This document shows, piece by piece, positions 52,123 through 61,347 of a stretch of 64,000 nucleotides of DNA. The notes below the pieces were generated by a model, which worked only from the letters and a program-made list of their open reading frames with translations, was not told the origin of the DNA and ran no database searches. This DNA comes from Calditrichota bacterium. Lineage in GTDB: Bacteria > CLD3. Position numbers and translations under genes: made by a program. The number at the start of each line of letters is the position of its first letter. The stretch's first letter is position 1. Location of the stretch: the NCBI GenBank assembly GCA_008501735.1, contig QQUF01000005.1, positions 1 through 64,000 of the forward strand, read 5' to 3'.

Positions 52123-53910
52123 TTAAATTTTATTTTTTATCAAAATATTTACTTGCCAAAGTCCATCTTTTAAGCCGTAATTCATTTCCCATTTCTTAGG
52201 GTAACACTCTTCCAAACGAGTTTTTATGTAACGAATTCCCATTCCTTCGGAAATTTGTTCGTCGTTTGATTTTTCTAATTCTTTCAAAAGTGAGCCGTTG
52301 TTTACTAATTTAAAATGTGTGTTTCCATCTAATTTTTCACAACTCAAAGTAAAAGTTCCGTTTTCGCCAGATTCAAATGCGTGAGTCAAACCGTTCTCAA
52401 TTAAAGTATGAAAAATCATTGGAGGAACCATTTCCGATTCAGGCAAATTAATTTGTTCTAATTTGAATTTTGCATCTTTCCGCAGGCTCATCAATTCAAG
52501 GTGAGTTTCGCAGAGCTTGATTTCCTCAAAAAGTGGAATTTCTTTTTTGGAAGCGATTTTGTTTACCAAACGAAATTCGTCAGCTAAAGCCTGAATGAGT
52601 TCAACAGCTTTTTGCGGACTTTCCTCAATCCAACTAATAATTGAAAAAAGTGTGTTAGACAGAAAATGAGGTTGAATATTTTTTTTGAGCAAATCTGTTT
52701 CAAGTTTAGCAGAAAAAAGTCTTGAGGATTCGAGTTGTTCAGACTGCTCACGAATTTGGCGACTAATTGAAAGATTCACACAAAAAACAAGTGCGATAAT
52801 TCCAATTGTGTAACCAAAAGAAAGAATTCCAAATGCAAAGAGAAAGGCTAAAATTACTTGAGCTGTAATTCCAATGAAAATTGTAAAACTTCCTATCCTT
52901 CGTTTCTTTACCGCATAAATTGCTAATCCAATCGGATAAAAAGAGAGTAAGAAAATTGATTCTCTGCCGATTAATAGAAATAATAAAATTGATAAAGTTG
53001 CAATTATTCCAATGTGTAAATTTCTCTTTGGAATCTCAAAATTATTAATGAAAAAGACACTTAAAAGTATTAGGCTCAATGGGCTTACAATGTAGTAGAA
53101 ACTATCAAAATAAGGTAGCAAAGCAATATTAATGTTATTCTGTAAATTGTAAGTAGTGAATACTAAATCAATTAAACCAACAAAACAATAAATTGCAAAA
53201 AGTAAGTAAGCTCTGTGCCTTCCTCCTCCAAAAAACATTGCAAAATTGAAAAGCATTGCCAGAAAGAAAACTGTTCCGTTTAGAACCTGAATATTGAAAA
53301 AAGTCTCTAAAACGTCGTGAACTTCTTCGTGATACCCAATTTCGATTTGAGGATAAACGAAAGGCTCATTAGAGTTTTGGTTTGAAAGACGAATTGCAAT
53401 TGTGTGTTTCCCATTTGTAGTAATGTCTTTAGGCATTTTGGCAAGTTGAAAGACTTCACCAGCTATTTCATTTTCAAGTGAATTAGAAACACTTCCATTT
53501 TGCAAAATCAAATTACCGTCCCAATAAATTTCATAAGCAGATACGAGAGTTGAAGTATTCATTGCCAAAAAATCGAATTCTCTTAACTCTCCTTCAAGGT
53601 TAATACTTTGGCGATACCAACGAACTCCTTTGTAATTTTCTGAAAGGGATTCTAAACCTTGCCATTTTGAGTCGTCGAAATTTGGGTTTGCAAATTCAGG
53701 ATTATCTTCAAAAATAACTTTCCATTGCTGAATTAAATTAATACCACTTGAGTCAAGATTAAAAGTGATGTTTCCAAGTTCACTTTGTGCAAACAGATTA
53801 TTACACAAAAGGAAGATAAAAAGAACCAAAATAGGATTGCGGACTTTAGTCCGTTTTGAGTGAGAGCCTGACTTTTGAGTCAGACACTCACAATTTTTAA
53901 ATTTTAACAA
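52123..53910 (-). CDS. 7TM-DISM sensor histidine kinase, LytS type
   Basis: 595 aa. Signal-like segment (about 30-41), extracellular 7TMR-DISM sensor (about 45-185, including FDDSKWQGLE), seven membrane helices (about 200-390), then a His_kinase domain with His in KKNIQPHFLSNTLFSIISW (about 421) and an HATPase part ending PPMIFHTLIENGLTHAF and GMGIRYIKTRL. The first ~27 codons lie in the 53830-53893 hairpin repeat, so the true start may be later (a TTG at 53829 is one option). It overlaps purN by 7 bp. Confidence 0.88.
   Translation of the reverse strand: MLKFKNCECLTQKSGSHSKRTKVRNPILVLFIFLLCNNLFAQSELGNITFNLDSSGINLIQQWKVIFEDNPEFANPNFDDSKWQGLESLSENYKGVRWYRQSINLEGELREFDFLAMNTSTLVSAYEIYWDGNLILQNGSVSNSLENEIAGEVFQLAKMPKDITTNGKHTIAIRLSNQNSNEPFVYPQIEIGYHEEVHDVLETFFNIQVLNGTVFFLAMLFNFAMFFGGGRHRAYLLFAIYCFVGLIDLVFTTYNLQNNINIALLPYFDSFYYIVSPLSLILLSVFFINNFEIPKRNLHIGIIATLSILLFLLIGRESIFLLSFYPIGLAIYAVKKRRIGSFTIFIGITAQVILAFLFAFGILSFGYTIGIIALVFCVNLSISRQIREQSEQLESSRLFSAKLETDLLKKNIQPHFLSNTLFSIISWIEESPQKAVELIQALADEFRLVNKIASKKEIPLFEEIKLCETHLELMSLRKDAKFKLEQINLPESEMVPPMIFHTLIENGLTHAFESGENGTFTLSCEKLDGNTHFKLVNNGSLLKELEKSNDEQISEGMGIRYIKTRLEECYPKKWEMNYGLKDGLWQVNILIKNKI
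53830..53893. repeat. Repeat with two hairpins inside the kinase gene start
   Basis: GCGGACTTTAGTCCG and GTGAGAGCCTGACT ... AGTCAGACACTCAC, preceded by AATAGGATT. The same AATAGGATTG-type core appears at 39511-39545. Located in the first codons of the annotated sensor kinase ORF. Confidence 0.65.
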
Positions 53911-54503
53911 AATTTCACCCGTTTACCTTTGATTTCAAATTTTCCATTTATCACCAAGTCAAGTGCTTTAGCGAAGATTCTATGTTCAACTTCCAAAACT
54001 CTTTTTGCCAAGTCGTCAGTAGAATCTTCAAATAGGACAGGAACAGTTTCTTGCAAAATTATTGGACCTTCGTCGTAGTTTTCATTTACAAAATGAACTG
54101 TTGGACCTGAAAATTGAGTTCCAGATTTCAAAACCGCTTCGTGAATGTATTTTCCATACATTCCAATTCCGCCAAAAGAAGGAAGTAGAGCAGGGTGAAT
54201 GTTGATAATTTTGTTTGAATATTTTTGAATGATTGTTGCAGAAATTTTTCTTAAAAACCCTGCAAGGACAATTAATTCAATTCCATTTTCAAGAAGAAAA
54301 TCCAAAACAATATTTTCGTTTTCTTCTGAAAATTCTGACGACTTGAAAGCCTTTGTTTTGATTCCATTTTCAGAACCAAGTTCCAAAATCCTTGCATCTT
54401 TTTTGTTACTGATGACTAAGCTAAAGTCTGCATTCGGAATTTTTGCTCTCAAAAGTGCTTCAAAGTTAGAACCTCTTCCTGAGCCAAAAACTGCAATTTT
54501 CAT
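53904..54503 (-). CDS. purN: Phosphoribosylglycinamide formyltransferase
   Basis: Transfers the formyl group of 10-formyl-THF to GAR in purine synthesis; 199 aa. VFGSGRGSNFEALL (about 4-17), FLRKISATIIQKYSNKIINIHPALLPSF with catalytic Asn and His (about 84-111), and YDEGPIILQE (catalytic Asp near 143) are all as expected. The start ATG overlaps the stop of the upstream T9SS gene as ATGA, and the stop overlaps the sensor-kinase start by 7 bp. Confidence 0.95.
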   Translation of the reverse strand: MKIAVFGSGRGSNFEALLRAKIPNADFSLVISNKKDARILELGSENGIKTKAFKSSEFSEENENIVLDFLLENGIELIVLAGFLRKISATIIQKYSNKIINIHPALLPSFGGIGMYGKYIHEAVLKSGTQFSGPTVHFVNENYDEGPIILQETVPVLFEDSTDDLAKRVLEVEHRIFAKALDLVINGKFEIKGKRVKFC

Positions 54504-56047
54504 TTAATAAAAACCATTTTTTTAGTTTGACTAAATTTGTTTCCTGTTTCAATTCGGTAAAAAAAAACTCCACTTGCAACTTGTTTGTTACCAAAATTTG
54601 TTCCGTTCCAAACAACAGTTCCTTGTGGTTCTGTCAAAGTAAATTCATTGACCTTTTCACCGAGAATGTTAAAGATTACTAATTTACTTTCGTAATTCCA
54701 ATTTCCCAATTCGTAATTAATTAAAGTTTGTGGGTTGAATGGATTAGGATAGTTTTGTGAAAGTGAAAAAAGTTCTAGGAAAACAAATTCATTTTCTTCA
54801 ATTTTAGAAACTGCGTTAAACTCAAAAGCTCCAATGTCAGGTAAACTATCTCTTAAAAAACCTCGTTGGTCTGTCAATGGTGAATTAAGTTGTGAACCAT
54901 TGTTTATTGCAATGCTGTTTGGAGAAAGTCCAATTGTCTTAGAAAAACCTCCATTGTCTGCTAAAGGTAGAAGACCAACTGAAGGCAAAGATACATTGAA
55001 AAAATCTACGAAAGTTTGTCCTGTGAATGTAGAATTTAAGGAGTCTGAAATGATATTAAAACCACCAGAAATGAAATCACCGTAACAATTACTTGGAGCT
55101 ACTCCTCCAATACTATCCCAATGGTTATCTACAATTATTGAATTTTTGATTAACACATTTCCACCATCATTGTAAACTCCTCCTCCAAGTTGTCCTGTTG
55201 AAACCCAATTGTTTGTAATTGTACAATTTTCAATTGTTACATTTGTGCTATCAAAAATATAAATTCCACCTCCGAACTTATCCAAAGAATAATTAACATT
55301 TTCAGAAATTGTACAATTTCTTATCAATCCATTTTGCGAAGTCAGTCGAAGAGATGGATAAACGAATTCATTTGAGGCAATAAGACTATTTTTAAAAATT
55401 AAGGAATCTGCTCCTATTCCAATATGTCCTTCGTTATCTTTAAAAACTAGATTTTCGATAATTGCAAAATCTGAGCTGATACCAAAATTGTTATCATCAT
55501 TATTTTGGCATTTAATATTCTTTAAATCAACCTTTTCGCTTATTATGTGATAGTCACCAGTATTGTTATAGAAATTGGTATTTTTTATTCTTATGTAATT
55601 GTATGAAAACGACAAAAGAATTGTGTTGTTAGAACAATCTAAGATATTACAATTTTCAATAATTATGTTAAATCCTAAATTTTGAATCACAGTACTTGAA
55701 CTCCCCATACCATTTTTAAGTGATAAATTTAAAAAACTCATAGTATCGGTGAAAGTTGAATCAAGATTTAAAAGATAAAAAAAGCCTCCTGTTCCATTAG
55801 ACCTATTTATTATTACTTCATTGCTTCCACCATCAATTGTTAAGACTTTATCTTCTAATACATAAGGTTCCCCCGACAGCCAAATAGTATTAACATTACT
55901 ACTAAAAAGAATCGTATCTCCATTTGCAGATATTTCTATTTTTTCCCTTAGAGTTCCTATTCCCGAATCATTACTACTTGTTACAGTGTGAATTGCTCCA
56001 AAGACATTTGAAACTAAAAGAATTGTAAGAAAAATTAGAATTTTCAT
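54500..56047 (-). CDS. Beta-helix surface protein with T9SS sorting domain
   Basis: 515 aa. Signal peptide about 1-18 (MKILIFLTILLVSNVFGA). The middle is a parallel beta-helix with repeated turns (IENCNILDCSN, NSIIVDNHWDS, NCTITNNWVSTGQLGGGVYN), as in 'choice-of-anchor Q'-type proteins; SPLTDQRGFLRDSLPDIGAF is a typical end-cap. The sorting domain is LSQNYPNPFNPQ..KKMVFIK. Highly similar at both ends to the next gene (56109-57602), with a more diverged middle. TGA stop overlaps the purN start (ATGA). Confidence 0.92.
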   Translation of the reverse strand: MKILIFLTILLVSNVFGAIHTVTSSNDSGIGTLREKIEISANGDTILFSSNVNTIWLSGEPYVLEDKVLTIDGGSNEVIINRSNGTGGFFYLLNLDSTFTDTMSFLNLSLKNGMGSSSTVIQNLGFNIIIENCNILDCSNNTILLSFSYNYIRIKNTNFYNNTGDYHIISEKVDLKNIKCQNNDDNNFGISSDFAIIENLVFKDNEGHIGIGADSLIFKNSLIASNEFVYPSLRLTSQNGLIRNCTISENVNYSLDKFGGGIYIFDSTNVTIENCTITNNWVSTGQLGGGVYNDGGNVLIKNSIIVDNHWDSIGGVAPSNCYGDFISGGFNIISDSLNSTFTGQTFVDFFNVSLPSVGLLPLADNGGFSKTIGLSPNSIAINNGSQLNSPLTDQRGFLRDSLPDIGAFEFNAVSKIEENEFVFLELFSLSQNYPNPFNPQTLINYELGNWNYESKLVIFNILGEKVNEFTLTEPQGTVVWNGTNFGNKQVASGVFFYRIETGNKFSQTKKMVFIK

Positions 56048-56055
56048 TTTGACTC

Positions 56056-56108
56056 TCCTTTTTTTAAAGAGACCTGACAGGTTTTCAAAACCTGTCAGGT
56101 CTTTAACC
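56056..56108. repeat. Hairpin between tandem beta-helix genes
   Basis: AAAGAGACCTGACAGGTTTTC pairs with GAAAACCTGTCAGGTCTTT across a very short loop, followed on the plus strand by AACC. Possible terminator of the 56109-57602 gene when read on the minus strand. Confidence 0.6.
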
Positions 56109-57602
56109 CTATTTTATAAAAACCATTTTTTTAGTTTGACTAAATTTGTTTCCTGTTTCAATTCTATAAAAATAAACTCCACTTGAAACTTGTTTGTTAC
56201 CAAAATTTGTTCCGTTCCAAACAACAGTTCCTTGTGTTTCTGACAAAGTAAATTCTTTGACCTTTTCACCGAGAATGTTAAAGATTACTAATTTACTTTC
56301 GTAATTCCAATTTCCCAATTCGTAATTAATTAAAGTTTGTGGATTAAAAGGATTAGGAAAATTTTGTGAGAGTTGAAAGAGTTCAGGGGAAACAAATTCA
56401 TTTTCTTCAATTCTAGAAACTGCGTTAAACTCAAAAGCTCCAATGTCTGGCAAACTGTCTCTCAAAAATCCTCTTTGGTCTGTTAGTGGTGAATTAAGTT
56501 GTGAACCATTGTTAAATGCAATGCTGTTTGGAGAAAGTCCGATTGTTTCTGTAAAGCCTCCATTATCTGCTAATGGTAAAAGTCCAAGTGAAGTGGAATC
56601 TACGTTGTAAAAATCTACGAATGTTTGTCCTGTAATTGTTGATCCCGAAGTATCTGCAATTATGTTGAATCCACCTGAAACAAAATCACCTGATAAATTA
56701 CTTGGTGAGCCACCAGCCGTATTGTTTGCAATTATTGAGTTTCTGATTGTTACATTTCCACCTTCATTGTAGATTCCTCCTCCAAGTTGTCCTGATAAAA
56801 TAGAATTGTCTGTTATAGTGCAGTTTTGAATTTCTACATTGGAGCTGTCGAAGAAGTAAATCCCTGACCCATTATTGACCAAAGCTTCATTAGAATTTCC
56901 TGTTATCGTACTATTTTTAATCAATCCATTTTTTGTAAACAATATAAAACTTGAACTACTAGAAATATTACCTGTAATAAGACTTTTATTAAAATCTAAC
57001 GTATCTGAATCAATAATAAATGAACCATTATTGCTTTGAAATGAAATATTTTCAATTAGAACCGAACTTACAGCTAAAAAATAACAATCACCAGTATTGT
57101 TATGAAAGTTAGAATTTATAGCTTTCACATACTTAGTTCCCAAAATATGAAGAATACGTCCATTTATATAATTTAAGATGTCACAATTTTCTATTTCCAT
57201 ATTCATACCAATATTAAAAATAGCTGAGTCAGTATCTCCATCACCATTTATTAATGATAAGTTAGCAAAATAGGTTGTGTCAATAAAGGTTAAATCTTGA
57301 CTAAATAATTCAAAAAAACCACCTATTCCTGCAAATCTATTTATCGTTACTCCATTACTTCCACCATCAATTGTTAACGCTTTTTCATCTAATAAATAAG
57401 GTTCTCCTGAAAGCCAAACAGTATTCACATTGTTACTAAATAAAATAGTATCTCCATTTGCAGATATTTCTATCTTTTCCCTTAGAGTTCCTATTCCCGA
57501 ATCATTACTACTTGTTACAGTGTGAATTGCTCCAAAGACATTTGAAACTAAAAGAATTGTAAGAAAAATTAGAATTTTCATTTTGACTCTCCTTTTTTTC
57601 AA
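56109..57602 (-). CDS. Beta-helix surface protein with T9SS sorting domain (paralog)
   Basis: 497 aa. Same plan as the 54500 gene: signal peptide, beta-helix with N-I-x-N turns (IENCDILNYING, NSTITGNSN, NSIIANNTAGGS), SPLTDQRGFLRDSLPDIGAF cap and sorting domain ending KKMVFIK. The first ~50 residues match the paralog almost exactly, as does the last ~150, while the middle third is more different. The start could be MKILIF, 6 codons inside the annotated MKKRRVKMKILIF. Confidence 0.9.
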   Translation of the reverse strand: MKKRRVKMKILIFLTILLVSNVFGAIHTVTSSNDSGIGTLREKIEISANGDTILFSNNVNTVWLSGEPYLLDEKALTIDGGSNGVTINRFAGIGGFFELFSQDLTFIDTTYFANLSLINGDGDTDSAIFNIGMNMEIENCDILNYINGRILHILGTKYVKAINSNFHNNTGDCYFLAVSSVLIENISFQSNNGSFIIDSDTLDFNKSLITGNISSSSSFILFTKNGLIKNSTITGNSNEALVNNGSGIYFFDSSNVEIQNCTITDNSILSGQLGGGIYNEGGNVTIRNSIIANNTAGGSPSNLSGDFVSGGFNIIADTSGSTITGQTFVDFYNVDSTSLGLLPLADNGGFTETIGLSPNSIAFNNGSQLNSPLTDQRGFLRDSLPDIGAFEFNAVSRIEENEFVSPELFQLSQNFPNPFNPQTLINYELGNWNYESKLVIFNILGEKVKEFTLSETQGTVVWNGTNFGNKQVSSGVYFYRIETGNKFSQTKKMVFIK

Positions 57603-57607
57603 GAGAC

Positions 57608-60511
57608 CTATTTAATAAAAACCATTTTTTTAGTTTGACTAAATTTATTTCCTGTTTCAATTCGGTAGAAATAAACGCCACTCGAAACTTGTTTGTTACC
57701 AAAATTTGTTCCGTTCCAAACAACAGTTCCTTGTGGTTTTGTAAGTTCAAATTCTTTAACTGTCTCACCCAAAACGTTAAAAATTACCAACCTACTTTTC
57801 TCGTAATTCGTAATTCGTAATTCGTAATTAATCGAAGTCGTTGGGTTAAAAGGGTTTGGATAATTTTGAGAAAGTGAAAATGTTTTTGGAATTGAGTTTT
57901 GGTGTTCAGAAACTGAAACTGTTTGCCCAAATTCGGACAAGATTTTTTTCAAAAGTTGCAAGTTTGTTGTTGTTGCCAAAGTGTCGTCAGATTGAACAGA
58001 AGCTAAATCAAAGCCCATTAAAATTGCTTTCCAATTTGTGCCGTTTGTTTGTGAAATCGCAACTCCTTCGTTTCCGAGTTCGCCGTAAGCACCAAGTGGA
58101 ATCGCATTTCCACTCAAACTTAAAATGTCTTTTGAGGTTTGGAAGTTGTCGTAGTTTGCACCTTTTGTTCTCATTAATTTATTTTGCAAAAGTCCTTCAC
58201 CTTTAACAAAGTCGTTTGAATTTGAGTGATTTCCGTTTGCAGAAACTTCGAGCAAATTCATCAAAGTTCCACCATTTTCACTTTGAACGATGTTTTGTCC
58301 GGTGAGTAGCAAATTTCCACCAGAATTCAAGTAATCCACCAAAAACTGTTCTTGTGAATTTGACAAAACGTCTCCACTTTTTGAATCCGAATACCAAACA
58401 ACAACGGAAGGTTGAGCGAGTAAACTAAGTTCTGAAATTTGTGGCAAGGTTGGAGTTTCATCTAAATCCCAAAGCACAAAATCCAAGTCAGTTTCAAACA
58501 TTAAGTTTTTGTAAACCGAATCAACAGCCGAAGAATTGTCTGCTCCAAAAAGTAAAACCGAAGCCTCTGAACCACTGTAATCCAAAATCAAATTTTGCCC
58601 TGAGTTTACAGAAATTTGAGTCAATTCTTTTTGTAGAAATGGAAATTCGGGCAAAAATTCGATTCTGTAATTTTCTTCGGGAAGTGTTAAACTGTAGTTT
58701 CCGTTTGCGTCAGTTGTTGTGAAATCAAACTCAAACTCACCAAATTCAGTTTCAGCATAAACTACGACTTCGCCTAGAATTGAATTTCCCAAATCATCGG
58801 TAAAAGTTCCTGAAATTGTTCCCGTTGAATTTGGAATCAAAGAAATATTTTGCGTAAAAGGAGTTCCGACCGAAAGTTGTGGAATGTTTGAAATTATCGT
58901 TGGTTGGTAGCCAAACGCTTTTACTTCCAAAGTGATTGTGTCCAAAATTGGTTTTGCTGTAAAACTTCCATCAATTGCAGATTCAAAAACTTGTTCAGTT
59001 TCAACGACTTTTACAACTGCAAAAGGAATCGGATTTCCATTTGAATTGTCGGAAATGTCGCCGACAATAAAGTAAGGTGAAACTTCACCAGCAGCAGCGA
59101 GAACGTCAATTCTTCCTGTTCCATAAGCATTGTCGTCTCCGGGAGAACCAAAGTCAGTTGCAGTGTTTAGCAAAGAAGATTTTGCTTGAGAAACTGTAAT
59201 CAAAGGGTCAATTTGTCTTAAAAGTGCAATTGTTGCAGCAGCGACAGGAGCAGAGTAGGAAGTTCCTGAAACAGGTTTTGTTCCGCCTCCTTGCAATGCG
59301 TTTGCAGCTGCGATTAAATTATAACCTTGAACAACAACTTCAGGTTTGATTTTGTAAATTGATTGATGAGGAGGTGGAACAATTACTCCACTTGCACAAC
59401 CCGAAGGTCCACGAGAACTAAATCCTGAAATTGTTGTTTGGTCAGGGTGGAGTGAACCAATGCAAAAAACTTGAACTTCCGAAATTGCTCCTGCTCCGTA
59501 TTGTCCGATTGTTTTTGGTTCTGGTCCGTCGTTTCCTGCTGACCAAATTGCTGAAACTCCGATTGATTCGATTGATTGAATTGTCTGAAAAGCTGAAAGA
59601 GGAGCACAACCACCATAATTTCCGTTGTAAGAATTGTTAATTACATCGAGTTTATTCAAAACATTTGCAGGTAAACCCGAAACCCAAGTGAAAGCTGAAA
59701 ATGGATTTTGCAAACCGTTCACGATTCCGTCTTCGTGTTTTGAAGAAATCCACCAAGCTCCAGGAGCAGTTCCAATTGTGTCAGTTGCTGTTCTTCCGCA
59801 CATTAAACTGATTGTTGAAGTCCCGTGAGTCGAAGTGTCCAAATCTTCTGGAAAAGTCGAACCTTGTCCGACAGCATCAAACCAAGCATTTTGAGGCAAA
59901 ACATTTGGTTGTAAACCGTACCAACTCGAAGCCAAATGAGTGTGGTTTCCATCAACTCCTGAATCAATGTTCATCACAATTCTGCCTGTTCCATCAATTC
60001 CGAGTTTCCAAAGTTTAGTGGCTTTAATTGCGTGGAAAACATCGGAAGAAGTGTCAATTTGTGCAGGAGAATATTTTGTGTGGATTGGTTTTTCGTAAGT
60101 TGGTTCTTCGTAAAGTTCAATTTCTTGAATTTCGGCAAAAGACTCTAATTCGTAAATTAATTCTGGTTTTGGATTTTTGATAAAAATAGAATTTGTAAGA
60201 AAAAGAGATTCGTAATTTTCATAATTTCGATTTTGAATTTCCAAAAAACTGATGACATTTTTTTGAGTTCTGTTTGCAAGTTCTTTGAGCTTAGGAACTA
60301 AAATGTCTCTTCTTTGTGAGTTTGTAAGTCTTGCATTTTTGTAGATTTCGTTGAAATTTTGTAAATCAAATTGTTCTTCAAAGAAGAGGTAAACTGAAAC
60401 ATCTTCGCTTTTTCTTAACTTTGAAGCTAAGTTTTCAGAAATTGTGGCGAATGCAAAACTGATAGAAATAGTTAGTGAAAGGAAAGTTAACAGAATAGAT
60501 TTGAAGGTCAT
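57608..60511 (-). CDS. Subtilisin-like serine protease with T9SS sorting domain
   Basis: Exported S8 peptidase, 967 aa. Signal peptide about 1-22. The catalytic triad is visible: Asp in IDSGVDGNHTH (about 183), His in HGTSTISLMCG (about 230) and Ser in GTSYSAPVAAA (about 418). Two carboxypeptidase-regulatory-like (CnaB/peptidase-associated) domains follow (about 480-650), then a Rossmann-like class I amidotransferase-type domain (about 655-780), and the sorting domain with LSQNYPNPFNPTT. The sorting tail matches that of the two beta-helix genes beside it. 6 bp from the next gene. Confidence 0.93.
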   Translation of the reverse strand: MTFKSILLTFLSLTISISFAFATISENLASKLRKSEDVSVYLFFEEQFDLQNFNEIYKNARLTNSQRRDILVPKLKELANRTQKNVISFLEIQNRNYENYESLFLTNSIFIKNPKPELIYELESFAEIQEIELYEEPTYEKPIHTKYSPAQIDTSSDVFHAIKATKLWKLGIDGTGRIVMNIDSGVDGNHTHLASSWYGLQPNVLPQNAWFDAVGQGSTFPEDLDTSTHGTSTISLMCGRTATDTIGTAPGAWWISSKHEDGIVNGLQNPFSAFTWVSGLPANVLNKLDVINNSYNGNYGGCAPLSAFQTIQSIESIGVSAIWSAGNDGPEPKTIGQYGAGAISEVQVFCIGSLHPDQTTISGFSSRGPSGCASGVIVPPPHQSIYKIKPEVVVQGYNLIAAANALQGGGTKPVSGTSYSAPVAAATIALLRQIDPLITVSQAKSSLLNTATDFGSPGDDNAYGTGRIDVLAAAGEVSPYFIVGDISDNSNGNPIPFAVVKVVETEQVFESAIDGSFTAKPILDTITLEVKAFGYQPTIISNIPQLSVGTPFTQNISLIPNSTGTISGTFTDDLGNSILGEVVVYAETEFGEFEFDFTTTDANGNYSLTLPEENYRIEFLPEFPFLQKELTQISVNSGQNLILDYSGSEASVLLFGADNSSAVDSVYKNLMFETDLDFVLWDLDETPTLPQISELSLLAQPSVVVWYSDSKSGDVLSNSQEQFLVDYLNSGGNLLLTGQNIVQSENGGTLMNLLEVSANGNHSNSNDFVKGEGLLQNKLMRTKGANYDNFQTSKDILSLSGNAIPLGAYGELGNEGVAISQTNGTNWKAILMGFDLASVQSDDTLATTTNLQLLKKILSEFGQTVSVSEHQNSIPKTFSLSQNYPNPFNPTTSINYELRITNYEKSRLVIFNVLGETVKEFELTKPQGTVVWNGTNFGNKQVSSGVYFYRIETGNKFSQTKKMVFIK
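57801..57828 (-). repeat. Four tandem 7-bp repeats inside the protease sorting domain
   Basis: TCGTAAT x4, exact, in the coding region of NYELRITNYEKS. A 7-bp unit is not a multiple of three, so gain or loss of a copy would shift the frame. Homologous 28-bp stretches with a degraded heptad register occur at 268-295, 54690-54717 and 56299-56326. Confidence 0.85.
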
Positions 60512-60698
60512 TTTTCTCTCGCTTCTTTGGTTAAGGTTGTTTCAATTTAAAAAGATTTGTGGTTTTTAACCATAAATTATTTATTGTCAAAATAACTATT
60601 TGGCTTCAAAATCTTTTAACTAAAAAATTGCTTTAGCGAATTGTAAAATGTGATTAACTTTGGCTGGGCGTTTAAAAAAACATTTTCAGGAAAAAACA

Positions 60699-61292
60699 AT
60701 GTCGAATGACAACAAAAATTTTTTGTCAATTTTAGGTGGAGTTGCGTTAGTTGCTGATTTGGTAACTTTGGGACAATTCATTGTAAGTGGTAGAATTTTG
60801 AACTTTTGGAATGTTCAATGGATAATCGGAATTGTGTTTGTGGTTGGATTGCTTGTTGTTGGTTTTGGCTTGCTTTCGATGGCAAAAGCAAAAGAACTTT
60901 CTTCCAAAATTGAACCCGTTCTCGGTGGTATTTTCGGACTTCTTACGATGTCAATTTATCTTTATTTTGGCTATTTCCAAGTTTTTGAAGGAAATGGAAT
61001 TTCAAGCTATTTGGGCTATTTGTTTTTATTTATAATTTTTTCATTAATCACTTTAACGTGCTTCTTAGACGTTCCAACTCGTAAAATAAAATATCCACTT
61101 TACATAAATTACACTTCTTATGGATTTGCAGTTTGTAATTTGATTTTCATATTTTTCCTAATTTACAAATACATTTTTAGTAGCTCAGTTTTTACAATCT
61201 TTTCATTATTTGGTGAATTGACAATTTTGGTTCTTGGTGCCGTATTTTTCCTTTTCTTTTTTAATTTAAATTCTAAAAATTCAGAAGCATAA
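60699..61292 (+). CDS. Six-helix integral membrane protein
   Basis: About 197 aa from the ATG at 60699 (an in-frame TTG at 60660 would add 13 residues but lacks a ribosome site, while CAGGAAAAAACA precedes the ATG). Six hydrophobic segments spread along the whole length. No family recognised; function unknown. It is flanked by minus-strand genes on both sides. Confidence 0.65.
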   Translation: MSNDNKNFLSILGGVALVADLVTLGQFIVSGRILNFWNVQWIIGIVFVVGLLVVGFGLLSMAKAKELSSKIEPVLGGIFGLLTMSIYLYFGYFQVFEGNGISSYLGYLFLFIIFSLITLTCFLDVPTRKIKYPLYINYTSYGFAVCNLIFIFFLIYKYIFSSSVFTIFSLFGELTILVLGAVFFLFFFNLNSKNSEA

Positions 61293-61347
61293 AAAAACCC
61301 AACAAAATTAATTGTCAGGCTTTTTAATTGTAAGAGAGAGTAAAAAA

